Assembly: GCA_009602725.1 (NCBI GenBank)
Contig: WELB01000145.1
Location: 372,231 to 391,346, forward strand
Direction of reading: 5' to 3'
Length of the DNA: 19,116 bases
Source of the DNA: Spirogloea muscicola
Taxonomy: Eukaryota; Streptophyta; Zygnematophyceae; Spirogloeales; Spirogloeaceae
Shown here: positions 8,543-17,929 of the stretch, in pieces
Layout: each line of letters begins with the position of its first letter
How positions within the stretch are numbered: position 1 is the stretch's first letter
Translations under genes and position numbers: made by a program
Notes under the pieces: model-generated
Told to the model about the DNA's origin: nothing
Database searches by the model: none
The model's input: the letters and a program-made list of their open reading frames with translations, nothing else

Positions 8543-11321
8543 GGATGGACACAAGACCTGATCCCGATAGCACCACAAGCTCTCCTCAATGCTAGCTTCA
8601 CAAGGGCGTGCCCTGTATACCACTTTCTCCTGCCTGCCCATATTGTGGTGCCGACGCTCAAGCTGGACGACGTGGAAGACGAGGTGGACTCCACCATCTT
8701 GCCGTTGCAGGCCCAGGACGTTGATGCCAACACGGACATCACGCTGAACGAACTGCATGATGCAGAAGCGCACATCAGGGCCAGCATCGAGGACGGCTTC
8801 GACGACATGACGGCCCTTGTGATCGGTGTCAAGACGTCCAACATCGAGATCGCTGTGCAGTCCGCCAAGCAGTCCCTCACAGCTGCCAGAAGCACCCTGG
8901 CGGCGCGCCAGTCGCAGGCCACATCTCTGAAAGATCAGCTTGCCACCGCAAAGTCGGAGGGCGAGCGGCTCAACAATTTCGCAGCAGTCAACTACGAGGA
9001 CCTCCAGCATGCGATCGCCGATGCCTACTTCTGGTCGACGCTGACCACCATCTTCCAGGTCGCGACCTCCGTGGCATCCGCCTGCTACCACCCGGCAGGC
9101 GCTGCTGGAGGCCTCCTCAGCGCAGCCGGAGCACTGGCTGATGGAGGCCTGTTGCTCGCGGACAAGCTGTCATAGTTCGCGTCCCAGATGCTCGCCAAAC
9201 TGGGCGACGCCTTCCAAGGGCTCGTCAACAGCTTCGTGGCGGACCCAATCCACACGCTCGGCGTCGTCCTCGACGCTGTGGAAGCTCTTTAGGGGGAGGA
9301 CCCATGAGATTCGCCACCGACTTCCAAGAAGCCACGGGCTCGGACCTCCCGGCGGATCTGGCCAGCTTGCAGGGCGATGCGTCCAAGGCCGTGGGACGGG
9401 TGGAAGATTACATCAGTCAGGCAGTCGACCTCCAACGCGGCTCCGCCACGAACGTGGTCAACTTCCTGTCAGCCCAATTGCCGTGGATTTGTGGAGTCAG
9501 AGTGTGCACACGCAACTCAACGGCCAATGTGATGCAACACAGGCCCCAGTGAATGCAGCCTGCGAGACCGACCAGGGCACGCTCCTGCAGCAAGGCATCA
9601 ACAACAAGCTGCAGCTCTCCCTCATCAACGACCTTCACGCGGTCTTCGACCAGTCCGTCCAGGCCACCTTCGATGTCCTCGGCAGCCAGCAGACCGTAAC
9701 CAACCTGATGCAGCAGGGTCTGCGCTGGCAGCACGTGCTGGACGACAGGGCCGCCCACCATGGCGTGGTGCTGCAACAATTTGAGGAGGCCCGAAGGGCA
9801 GCCTATGCAGTCACCGCCGAGCGCAGCAGAGCACGTGACCTGGCACGCTTTCAGATTGGAGTACCGCTAATTATCAAGATGATCGACTACTGTCAGGTAC
9901 CCCTTGCCCCGCACTCCCCCCCTCCCCATCATTTGGCTGCCTGCTTGCACTATGGCCTGACTGGAGTCAAACGCACAGCCAACACTCCCCCGTATCCAAC
10001 TGCCTGTTTTCAGCTCTCTAGGGCTTGCAAGAGCACATGGCCTGCATGCCGCGCAGCAAGGCAACTGCTGAGCTCGTGAGGAAGGTTCCATATCAACAAT
10101 TCTGATCGCTGGCGTAACCTCTTGCTGCAGTTGCTGCATTACATTTTCCCAAATTACGGTCCCATCGTCGACAGGCCGTTGTGCGGACTGGTCGTCAACG
10201 GCAGGTTCAATCTGAAGTACGGGACGGCCACGACTCTGGCCGCGGCAGTGCGGGGTCCCGATCACTCTTCAACCTGCAATCTGATGCAGCCGCTTTTGGG
10301 GTCAATCACAAGACTGGCGGCGCCCTCAATATCGGCCAAGGCCTGAGCCTGGTGAGCCACTTGGCCCACCGCACACACCGACCCTTATTGTGCATACCCG
10401 GTCGTGGGCTTCAGGACCAAGCTTCGGTCGATCGCCCTTCCAGCAATTGGCACATAGATGCTGCCGGCGTCTCCCACGTACAAAGTTACCACCCCACCGA
10501 CAGGGACACCACCTACGCTTACAGCCCCTCGTTCTCCTGCCACAGCTGCCGCGATCCGGAACGGGACGCCACCTGCCCGGTATCAGCTGCTGGTGTCGCA
10601 GACCTGTGCAGGCACGAAGGCTACGCTCCTTGGCGGGATGGCGAGGAGTACTTGCCGACACCCTTTACGCAGTGGGAGATCAAGCTCGACAACAGGTTCG
10701 GGTGCGCGACCCTGGACATAGTGACGGACATCCTGCTGTCTATGGACCTCTACGGCGTGGATGAGGATGGTGCCACAGTCCCGCAGGCCCTCTTGACCGA
10801 TGATGCCACCTACCCGGACACCCTGGTCGCCAAGCCGTACGAGTACTTCCCACGGCTGTGCCAAGATTCCGCCTTCCTCGCTTCCGGTCATGCCAGCGCA
10901 CGCTCCTCCCTTTGCATGAGGGTGCAGATCTGCTCAGACAGCAGCTTTGCCACGAGGCTGGCGACCACGGTCGCATGTCAAGCAGCTTCTGGAGTGACGT
11001 CTACCCTGGTGGCCGTTGCCGACGGCCAGAGATCGCTGGGTGGAGGTGCAAGACCTGGCAACACTTTGCTCGGAGGTGGTCAACCCCGCCAACAACCCGC
11101 AAACTGCGCACATGGGCATCTGCTGCGCAGGGCCGACGCAGGCACCATACACGGCTGCGACGTACGGTAGGGAGCTGTTGCCGGGTCCAGCGCCTGCACC
11201 TGGAGCAGCTGCTCCAGCCGCCGCACCACCGGCTCCCTTCACTCCGCCGCCGACGGTCTCACAGGGGCCAGTGCGCCACTGCAGCCTCCTCCCGTGCCCT
11301 TGTCGTCTTCGCCTCCTCTAG
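8543..11321 (+). pseudogene. Broken GC-rich gene of unknown family
   Basis: Protein-like sequence runs left to right but changes frame repeatedly. It is open from 8543 to TAG 9173-9175, stays protein-like in that frame to about 9290, then moves to the frame of 9304-9475, then another from about 9470 to 9895. It resumes around 10120-10329, 10374-10458 (ends at TAG), 10459-11030 and about 11016-11321. A possible intron is 9896-10020 (CAG|GTACCC to CTCTAG|GGC). The first part is Ala/Gln/Glu-rich and probably coiled-coil, followed by a Gly/Ala-rich hydrophobic stretch (about 9040-9175). A later part is Cys-rich (CHSC, then CP and LC spacings near 10540-10610), and the end is Pro/Ala-rich. At least four frame changes and in-frame stops argue for decay, or for sequencing indels in this stretch only, since the two upstream genes have none. 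I do not recognise the family; no function is proposed. Confidence 0.5.
11200..11217. repeat. 18-bp perfect palindrome
   Basis: CTGGAGCAG-CTGCTCCAG is a perfect 9+9 palindrome without spacer. It lies in the Pro/Ala-rich end of the broken gene, where GCA/GCT-type codons make such palindromes easier by chance. Confidence 0.8.
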
Positions 11322-11750
11322 GGCCCAGCTCACGCCCAGCTGCAGCCCCCTCTACTCCAGTCCCACAGTGGTCAGTCCACTGGCATCGCCAGCTGTGGCT
11401 GCGCCACCTCCTGCTGGTGATCGTGCCACAGTTCCACCCCCGCTGTTTTCACGTAGACTTCAGACCGGCCGGAAGTCCCCCCCTCCTCCTCCAGCCCTCG
11501 ACTTCCGCTTGGGGTGACCGTAAGAATGCAAAAGCTTGCGCATATATTGCCTCTCCATTCCCATTCTGATTCGAAATTCTTTCATTGTTTCTTTCTTGTT
11601 CGCATGTTTTGCATACTTGTTTCTCCATTGAAAGCTCGAGCTCTGTGCCTGCGCTCTTGCAAGGCTCGCGAGATGTACCTGCACATCAACTTTTACTTCC
11701 TACTTCTGTTGAATTAGGGCTTTCCTGGGCTCTTGACCTCCGCTGGGGAA

Positions 11751-11770
11751 GGACCAGAAAATTCTGGTCC
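11751..11770. repeat. 20-bp near-perfect inverted repeat
   Basis: Arms GGACCAGAA and TTCTGGTCC flank a two-base AA spacer. It lies just beyond the broken gene. It could be a short dyad binding site or chance. Confidence 0.8.
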
Positions 11771-12082
11771 AAGGCTGAGTCCAGTCACCTGATATGATGT
11801 CTTCTCAGCAGCTTTCGGAAGACGAAGGTCGTCTCGTATCCAATCACAAGGCCAGCTTATGATTGACAGCATGCGAAACGAAATCTTCTTGCAGATGATC
11901 GCAAGTCACAAGCATTATCAGCTAATATGTGTCCAAAAGTGTAAGCATTGCGGCAAGCAGTTCTCGCTCACGTAGCTAACATGGACTACCTTAGTCGGAG
12001 GATCACAAGCGTACATTACCTCATGTCCACGTGCGGGCTCCAGGGTAAGCAGCAGGTAGATATGCACACGCAGTCAGAAACC

Positions 12083-12106
12083 ATTAATGCGAGGACATGC
12101 ATTAAT
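12083..12106. repeat. Inverted repeat, 8-bp arms
   Basis: ATTAATGC (12083-12090) and GCATTAAT (12099-12106) are perfect complements around an 8-base spacer. No function is evident. Confidence 0.75.
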
Positions 12107-13317
12107 AAGGAAAGGTCAGCCCACGGATGCCGACACTTGCACAAATTGTGTCAACACTTAAGGTCACGGTATCTCGGCAAATGGTCAATGACCCTGTAAA
12201 GAGCTGCGATCCGCCTGCGACGCAATGTAGCTTAAGCTCTCGTTCGGGCCAGCAGTGTCAACCAATTTTGCGGATAGCCATGGTCTGTGTAAAGTTGTGA
12301 GAGGTCGAGAGGTTCTCGAGAGAACTTTTATATATCGGATTCGTCAGTAAAATCCATGCAGCACCTGCTCCCATTGCTTTGACCCACAATAGATGCATAA
12401 TCATGTATGCAAGGTGATAGACATGATCATAAGCAGAGTCGTGCTTCACTAATTTTGACGGGCTGAGCAGGGTGGCGACCCTCACCCTACAGCTGGTCGG
12501 GCATTGGCCACTCACCTCCTGCACTTTTCTCCGAAGGCGCCTGGTGGGTTGGAAGTCATTTGCAGCTCACACACTGTCGAAGGCTATGTCAGAGCCCATC
12601 AGCAACTTGCAAGAAGAAGAGCTGCCTAGTGAATCTTTCATGCTGCTTCTGCCATTCTTCAAACTCCTCTCACTACCGCAGCCACTGGCGTCGACCCCTC
12701 TATGGTCCTAGTCTTAAGAGAGTACTGTCATCTGCTGTGCACCATGGTGAGAGAGTGAGTCTCTCGAAGTGAGAGCTAGTGCAGGTGGCGGCAAGCATGA
12801 GAGAAGAAGCACAGGGGCAGCTTTCATAAGACGAATGACAAGGTTCCCAAAACCCTCAGTGATGCAGCCTGCCGTTCGCTCTCCAAGCGGTACTTTATGG
12901 CACCACTTGGACACTCTGACAAGGCTTCCAAGGACTCTGCTCCGACGTCAGCAACCAGGAGGTTGCCCATAGTTCATTCTCACCCCAAAAAGTCACTGCA
13001 ACATAAACTACCAAGAACAGTGCCGGTCAGCATATAAGACTTGCAAAGTAGTCCTTGCCCGAAGTAAGCGCCAATAACTTGCTCGAAGTAGAGCTGCAAT
13101 TCAGGCCCATCAATCGACCCAGAAAGCTAGATAGCCCATGATGAAAGACAGCGGCTGCTAATATCAAAATAGCGGCTGTAGAAAGCTGGCTAAGAGGGGG
13201 TCTGCCGTGGTAGCTGGACGCCCTCAGGTCCTGTTGGCCACCACTTGGCGTCCGACCACCTATAGCAAGATAATGCTGACCGTCAAGCAACTCATGAGTG
13301 AAAGGGTCGGCTCTTTG

Positions 13318-13347
13318 CTTGGCAGACGTCACCTTGGCAGACGTCAC
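13318..13347. repeat. 15-bp tandem duplication containing GACGTC
   Basis: CTTGGCAGACGTCAC occurs twice head to tail (13318-13332, 13333-13347). Each copy contains GACGTCA, which resembles an ACGT-core bZIP-type site. With no gene nearby, that reading is weak. Confidence 0.8.
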
Positions 13348-13412
13348 CGTGGCCGCCTGCTGTATTGCAGCACAGAATCTAGCCCTCCTGACACTTGATG
13401 CCCTCATTATGC

Positions 13413-13442
13413 AGCTCCAGCTCATTACACACAACTGGAGCT
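13413..13442. repeat. Inverted repeat, 8-bp arms
   Basis: AGCTCCAG (13413-13420) and CTGGAGCT (13435-13442) are perfect complements around a 14-base spacer. Confidence 0.75.
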
Positions 13443-14381
13443 CAAGGTATGAGCACCTGAGGCAGCAACATGTATATATAGTTCCTTCACTACCTAAAAG
13501 CGGTGCATCAACAAGCACTGCAAATTTTGGCACACATCAGAGGAGCAACGTATACTTTGAGCACCATATGCAAAGGCACGTGGTTGTAGTGCATTCCTGC
13601 CTGGCAACGGTGCATCACCTATAACAGCCGAAAAGTGGTGCAGCTCGTCACTTTGTCGCACTTCCACAACTCAGAGATCGGACACTCTCTCCAGTGGCCA
13701 GACTGGCCATTGTAACACCTTGCAGAGACAAGTAGAGGTGCTGGCACCAGAAGCTTCACGTGTCTGTCTGGTGGTCGAGGTAAAAACTTGCAATTTGTCT
13801 TCTAGCTGAATGCACACTCGTTCTCATTCTCAACTGGCAAATGTACAAGCAACCATCTAGGAGTTTGACTAGGGAAAATTGCAACTGCCTCTCGGTTCGC
13901 ATTGTTTGCAATGAAGGAATGAATGGTGTGGATACCTGCTGAGATGCAGAATGTTCGTTTGCGACACGTGTTCACCTATTGCATATCTATGTCAGACGAA
14001 TTACCACGACACCAAGTTTGCGCCATGTGGGCACACAACGTGTCCACCCAACGTTGCTAGAAAGAAGTAGGACACCAAGCCGCCAGATTCGAAGCTTCTC
14101 AGAATGCTGTAGCAATTGCTGTTGTTGACAAGGCTTGCCACCTGGTGGTTGTTGACGATGGATTATTTGTAAGAATTGAAATATTGCAGTAAAAGATGAC
14201 AAGCAGCGTGATTGTAGCCTTTCATGCATACCACCTCATATCATGTGAGGACTCTTGTGCTTGCCGTTGTGTCGTTGTCGACAATTTTTGATGTCACATT
14301 GTGCAAACCCAGCATAGCTGTTCAAGCTTTTTAAGATTGAAGAAGGCCGGCACCTGAAAACTGGCCCTGGAATTGAAGCCA

Positions 14382-14425
14382 CTCGCCAGACGGGTCCTGC
14401 ACATCGTCAGGAGCCGTCTGGCGAG
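14382..14425. repeat. Strong 44-bp hairpin
   Basis: A perfect 12-base stem (CTCGCCAGACGG with CCGTCTGGCGAG) is extended, after one G/G mismatch, by a further 5-base stem (TCCTG with CAGGA) closing an 8-base loop. That makes 17 paired positions in 44 bases, the strongest hairpin I noticed in the window. No gene is next to it and no T-run follows. It may be a structured RNA element, the remnant of a mobile-element end, or chance. Confidence 0.85.
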
Positions 14426-15094
14426 CTGCTTGTTAGCTTCTCACACAAGGCCCCTCATGGCAACACAAGCACGTAAGCTTGTAGCTAACCCACGTGACTC
14501 AAGGTATTGCCCCCTGAAGCAAGTATTAGCACTGCAGATTCTAAAATGGAGAGTCAGTGGTCTTTTAGGCATCCGTTGTGTCTCCCTCGTGCCAGCAGCA
14601 CCGAAACTATGACTCCGGTACATCATAGTCACAATCTGTTTCCTTGTCCCAAACCTTCGAAGTAATACATGCCGTTCTTTCTCGCAGTGCTAGTTTAGCT
14701 CTCTACCTTATCATTTAGTTTATTTAAATCCTCCTCTCCACTCTGCCGCCTCCTCGGGGCTGGTGGCTTTGTGTTGTCGAATCTATTCCACCACGTCAAG
14801 AATAGTGGTAACACATATGATCGCTCAATGGAAGGTCATGGCAGAGCTCGCGGCCCAGTCAATGAACAGGCGCGATTCACAACCCCTATACTTCCAGAGG
14901 GTAGTCCAGCATCCTGACAGAAATTATGTCGAGCGATCTTTGGCTAGGCTGGAGAAGGTAACGATGCAGGCAAAGTGGCAACTGTGACACAGAAGGATAC
15001 GTCTCCGTGCACACGTGGGCGTCATTGACCTGATATTCGACTTCGAAGATATTCAGGTCTGCACCAACATGCGATATCAATTTCCTCTATAACT

Positions 15095-15346
15095 GCTTTT
15101 TACGAAGTAGCTTTAAGTGCAAGCCCTTGCTATCTGAAGATTGCTCCATGGATTTTTTCAGAAATGTTTGATGCCTCTTGGGGTTTCTTGTTTGATAGTC
15201 TAACAGTGGTAATGTTAGTGGTAGTGACCTTAATCAGTAGTTTGGTTCATGTGTATTCTATTTCTTACATGTCACATGACCCTCACAGTCCTCGATTTAT
15301 GTGTTATCTTTCAATTTTTACTTTTTTAAGGCTAATGTTGGTAACT
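15095..15346 (+). pseudogene. nad5: nad5 internal fragment (NADH dehydrogenase subunit 5)
   Basis: 84 codons read [30 protein letters not shown], the [18 protein letters not shown] core, then [16 protein letters not shown] and LMLVT. This matches the conserved N-terminal third of plant NAD5, a proton-pumping membrane subunit of complex I. The stretch before 15095 loses similarity (an in-frame TAA lies just upstream), and after LMLVT the expected GDNF continuation is missing. A two-residue change (LR for FM) lies near the end. It is a fragment without start or stop and not expected to be functional. Confidence 0.88.
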
Positions 15347-15645
15347 CTCTTTTTATCTATGTAGTTACTACTATTAATGTATTTGCCATTCTTTTATCAC
15401 TGCGTCAAAATCATTGCAAATATACTACAGATTTGGGTGCCTTAGCACGAACCAATCCAATTCTAGCTATTACTATGTCAATTGCTATGTTTTCTTATGC
15501 TGGAATTCCTCCTCTTGCTGGTTTCTGTAGCAAATTTTACCTTTTCTTTTGTGCTTTAGGATCTGGAGCATATTTGTTGGCATTAGTTGGCTGTGTAGCC
15601 AGTGTAATCAGCTGCTTTTACTATATGAGATTCGTCAAAATAATG
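15346..15645 (+). pseudogene. nad2: nad2 internal fragment (NADH dehydrogenase subunit 2)
   Basis: About 100 codons run from [14 protein letters not shown] through DLGALARTNPILAIT, FSYAGIPPLAGFCSKFY and SVISCFYYMRFVKIM. This is the C-terminal half of plant NAD2, a complex I membrane subunit, without its last roughly 50 residues. It joins nad5 in a different frame at about 15343-15350 and ends sharply at 15645, where reverse-strand nad6 begins. The reading frame then runs into antisense nad6 as an accidental fusion tail. Confidence 0.9.
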
Positions 15646-15815
15646 ACTACTAAGAAGATCATGGCAAAAAAATCAAGTCGTAATAAAAGCAGTAAGCCAA
15701 AGGTGTTGCAAAACACCAAGATCAAGGAAAGAACAGAATGAACTGGATTTTTCGCACGTATAACCATAATAGCAGAGACTAATGCAATACTGGGGAATAT
15801 GGAAAAAAGTATCAT
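15645..15815 (-). pseudogene. nad6: nad6 5' fragment (NADH dehydrogenase subunit 6)
   Basis: Reading leftwards from ATG at 15815, 57 codons give MILFSIFPSIALVSAIMVIR, AKNPVHSVLSLILVFCNT, GLLLLLRLDFFAMIFLVV. This is the start of plant-type NAD6, a complex I membrane subunit. The expected YVGAIAVL continuation is absent because the sequence switches to nad2 at about 15645. The start codon and tRNA-Glu upstream suggest this part kept the mitochondrial order trnE-nad6. Confidence 0.88.
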
Positions 15816-15833
15816 ATCTAAAAGAATTCTTTA

Positions 15834-15900
15834 TATCCCTTACGGGATTTGAACCCGTGTTTGCGCCATGAAAAAGCGATGTCCTAACCCCTAGACGAAA
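15834..15900 (-). pseudogene. trnE: Truncated mitochondrial tRNA-Glu (UUC)
   Basis: On the minus strand the D arm (TTTCGTCTAG, GGTTAGGAC), an anticodon loop with TTC, the T arm (ACGGG-TTCAAAT-CCCGT) and the 3' acceptor strand AAGGGAT plus A are clear. The 5' acceptor strand is gone: the six bases expected before the retained TTTCGTC are replaced by GGCGTG, which cannot pair with the 3' strand. The mitochondrial block therefore ends at 15900/15901. The tRNA should not fold or be charged normally. Confidence 0.85.
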
Positions 15901-16291
15901 CACGCCAACATGCCACACGTCACGCCTGTGTCAAGCTGGCTTGTCGGCGATTGCACGTACATATCGTAGTGAATAAAAGCAGCCTTGCAGCCGTGAGTGG
16001 CGGTTGTGCTGGGTTCGAGAGAGTTCGTGCGACCGCGACTGTACATCACGAGCGGTTACTTGCTTCTATCAGAGATTCAAGTCATTGCTCGTGTGGATAG
16101 GATGCTGCGCAGCAGCGGGCTGCAGAGGGATGCACTCAGTAACCCCTGCTAAGCAGCCTCAAGTCAGAGAGACTGGGTTCCTGGAAGCGGGTCCCCTGGC
16201 CAGAGCCAGAGGCAGCAGCGAGGGCTCTGCCTGCACGCAGGTGCAGCGCGCGGGCCATAGACCTCTGCAGCGAGACGGCCAAGCGCATGCG
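15901..16291. other. Stretch between mitochondrial insertion and retroelement remnant
   Basis: No gene is supported. The sequence regains nuclear composition at once. The rightmost 130 bases may be the untranslated 3' end of the retroelement read on the minus strand, but no poly(A) tail or target-site duplication is visible. Confidence 0.5.
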
Positions 16292-16912
16292 TTACACCTG
16301 CGCTAGCGACCCTGCTGCATGGGAGTCCACCGGCTCCCCATGGAAGCGGCGGGCAATGGCGTGATGAGAGAGCTGGTTGAGCAGCTCGAGCCACCGAGCG
16401 CCCAGCGCCCCGTGCGTATCGATAGCGAGCGGGAAGAACTCGTCTTCCCGCGGGTGATCTGCGTATTTTAGCTCCTTGGCCCGAGCTGCGCAGGCTACCG
16501 CATACCCAGCTTTGGTGGCACACTGGGTTGGATGTGAGCGGTCATAGGAGTCGGTGGTCACCACGTCCAGGAGAAGACGTGGCCCGCCTGCCGGTGGGGT
16601 GGCCACAAGGTCCACGCGACGAGCGTGGAGACCGTCGGCCCGTTGCTGGAGCGGCATGACGGCAGAGTTCTCGGCTGCCACCGAGAAGCCAGCCTCCACT
16701 AGGATGCCATGCATCGCATCCCGGAGATGGTCATGGGCCGCTGTCCGCTCTCCGCCGTGGAAACAGCGCAGAACATGAGCGGCCAGCTCCCCATGCTCGG
16801 CCCCTCGCTCACCACACTCGCACTGTTGCACACCCTGGAGACATGGCGGCGGCAAGCCCAGGAGCCGGTGAACGGCACTGCGGAACGCCTCGTCCGGGAG
16901 TGTGAGGGAGGT
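16292..16912 (-). mobile_element. Non-LTR retrotransposon 3' remnant: zinc knuckle and endonuclease-like domain
   Basis: One minus-strand frame runs from about 16912 to a stop at 16292. It opens with LPDEAFRSAVHRLLGLPPP, typical of sequence following a LINE-type reverse transcriptase. Numbered from the leucine codon at 16855, a CCHC-like knuckle follows (C12, C14, H27, C31), then HDHLRDAM and a restriction-like endonuclease core: RRVDLV with D82, LLLDVVTTD with D97, and AKELKY with K127 and K130. By family knowledge this domain nicks target DNA for reverse transcription in R2-like and related elements. The reverse transcriptase itself is absent: similarity stops near 16912, where unrelated sequence with the interspersed repeat begins. 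This is the usual 5'-truncated dead copy. The C-terminal frame is still open, suggesting modest age. Family assignment is from motif pattern, not a search. Confidence 0.7.
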
Positions 16913-16989
16913 CGTAGCTGCTTCGTTTCTTTTCTGTGCTTGTTGTTCTTTGTACTTCCCCTGGCCCCTTCTCGTCCTTTGTTCATTCT

Positions 16990-17044
16990 TCTGGGCTGGC
17001 TTTTTCCAGCCCCTATCCTCAATGGGCGAGTCCTTCTTCTTCTT
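16990..17044 (+). repeat. Interspersed repeat family A, single unit
   Basis: The CTGGGCTGGCTTTTTCCAGC core, then CCCCTAT and a GAGTCCTTCTTCTTC-like end, follows the order of the units at 3711-4379. It adjoins the broken end of the retroelement remnant. Confidence 0.6.
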
Positions 17045-17465
17045 CGATGGAGTATGTCAGGTGGCAGGCGGTGTGGGTCTGAGATCTCTAGTCCGTGAAT
17101 CAGCTCGTCCGAATGCGCCGTGAGGCAAGGTGGCCGAAGGCCGGGGCTGTTAGAAAGAGTGTTCTATGTAAAGTCTCTACTGCTAGCTTCATATGGTCTA
17201 GGTTTAGCTCTCCTGTGTGGAGCTGCGTTTTAGCCCCTTGGGATGCTCATGACGGACTGTGGTAGGCGAGGTTTAGGAGGGCTCAGGGTTTATTCCAGCG
17301 GTTGGTAGATCGATTGGATCTCCACAGCAGGGTCTGGGTCGATCCGTGAGATCCAGACCGTCGGGCGCTAGGGCGCCGCCGGGCTGGGGTCATCAGACAC
17401 TGGAGGGCAGTTGGCCCTTGCTCTTCTCAACACCTTCGGGCCCGCCTAGTCCGGTCGCGCCCCAG

Positions 17466-17514
17466 TCGCCGCCTCCGTCGGTCGTCGCCGCCGTCGCCGC
17501 CGCCGTCGCCACGC
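17466..17514 (+). repeat. Third GCC/GTC triplet tract before an ATG
   Basis: Imperfect GCC, GTC and CCT triplets precede ATGGCC at 17516 directly. The arrangement copies the leaders of the two real genes, but the frame behind this ATG closes after 26 codons. Confidence 0.6.
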
Positions 17515-17800
17515 CATGGCCGGCGCGGCTCAACAGGGGCTGGCTGGCGGCTCGGCTGCGAGGGCGCGGACGAGCAGCGAGCGCAGCGGATGAAAGGCAG
17601 CGGCTGCGCGGAAAAATGACGGACATCGGAGAGGCGGGCTCATGCCGTGGCGGAGGAGGGGGCCAGCCAGCCACCGGGGCTGGCGTTCGGCGGCACTCAC
17701 TGAGAGTGGGAGCGGAAAGCGGCGCGCGGGGAGAGCGAGGGGGCACACCGTCAGAGGATGCCGTTTGGCTGCGGAGGAAAGCCATCCAGCCCAGGCGAAG

Positions 17801-17918
17801 GAGCTCTTTCGAAGGATCGGTGACTGTGGAGGCCAGCCCAAGCTGGGTCGAATGGGAGGAAAGGCAGCTTCTGGAGTGCAAGGTAATGGCTGTGAGTGGC
17901 CAGCCCAGAGGAACGTAC
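17801..17918 (-). repeat. Interspersed repeat family A, second cluster
   Basis: Two adjacent minus-strand units (17801-17842 and 17863-17918). A 42-base part of the second (17880-17921) matches 4341-4382 at 38 of 42 positions by eye, 13.5 kb away. A more diverged piece may lie at 17777-17796. Confidence 0.7.
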
Positions 17919-17929
17919 AAGGAGTGGTA

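Larger units (their letters stand above)
11520..15094. other. Gene-poor region of about 3.6 kb
   Basis: I see no recognisable protein, rRNA or tRNA gene. Open frames are short and overlap on both strands without family motifs. The longest, 13027-13533 on the minus strand (168 codons), reads as low-information sequence, and 14763-14987 on the plus strand (75 codons) is unrecognised. Base composition falls to an AT/GC balance below that of the flanking GC-rich sequence. Structure seen: several short inverted repeats and a 15-bp duplication, listed separately. Confidence 0.6.
15095..15900. other. Nuclear insertion of mosaic mitochondrial DNA (NUMT)
   Basis: An abruptly AT-rich block carries four plant-like mitochondrial gene pieces end to end: nad5 interior (+), nad2 interior (+), the 5' part of nad6 (-), and tRNA-Glu (-) cut in its acceptor stem. 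Each is cut inside the gene, so this cannot be a contiguous stretch of working mitochondrial DNA. None of the pieces has an internal stop, so the insertion looks fairly recent or derives from a rearranged mitochondrial molecule. The flanking sequence has no mitochondrial similarity that I can see. Confidence 0.88.
16913..17800. other. GC-rich region with triplet tract, no supported gene
   Basis: Long open frames on both strands between 17346 and 17930 are explained by high GC content and lack motifs. Contents seen: a repeat unit at 16990-17044, a GCC/GTC-rich tract at about 17466-17514, and an ATG at 17516 in good context opening a 26-codon frame that stops at 17591-17593 with no GT donor in between. 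Confidence 0.5.

Noticed and set aside
8486-9091. 201-codon open frame on the minus strand
   Set aside because: It is the antisense of the GC-rich plus-strand frame at 8543-9175; its composition mirrors that frame and it shows no motif of its own.
11200-11217. Perfect 18-bp palindrome as a regulatory operator
   Set aside because: It lies in low-complexity Ala/Pro-coding sequence where such palindromes arise easily; no independent support.
13027-13533. 168-codon minus-strand frame
   Set aside because: No recognisable motif, low protein-like character, and overlapping frames on the other strand of similar quality.
14763-14987. 75-codon plus-strand frame with a charged C-terminus
   Set aside because: Looks moderately protein-like but is short, isolated and unrecognised; not enough to call a gene.
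15301-15741. 146-codon frame as a novel membrane protein
   Set aside because: It is the nad2 fragment read from nad5 sequence at one end into antisense nad6 at the other.
15834-15900. Functional tRNA gene
   Set aside because: The 5' acceptor strand is missing and replaced by non-pairing sequence, so it is listed as a truncated mitochondrial copy.
17516-17593. Possible first exon of a third gene after a GCC/GTC tract
   Set aside because: The frame ends after 26 codons with no GT donor before the stop, and no downstream exons were recognised.
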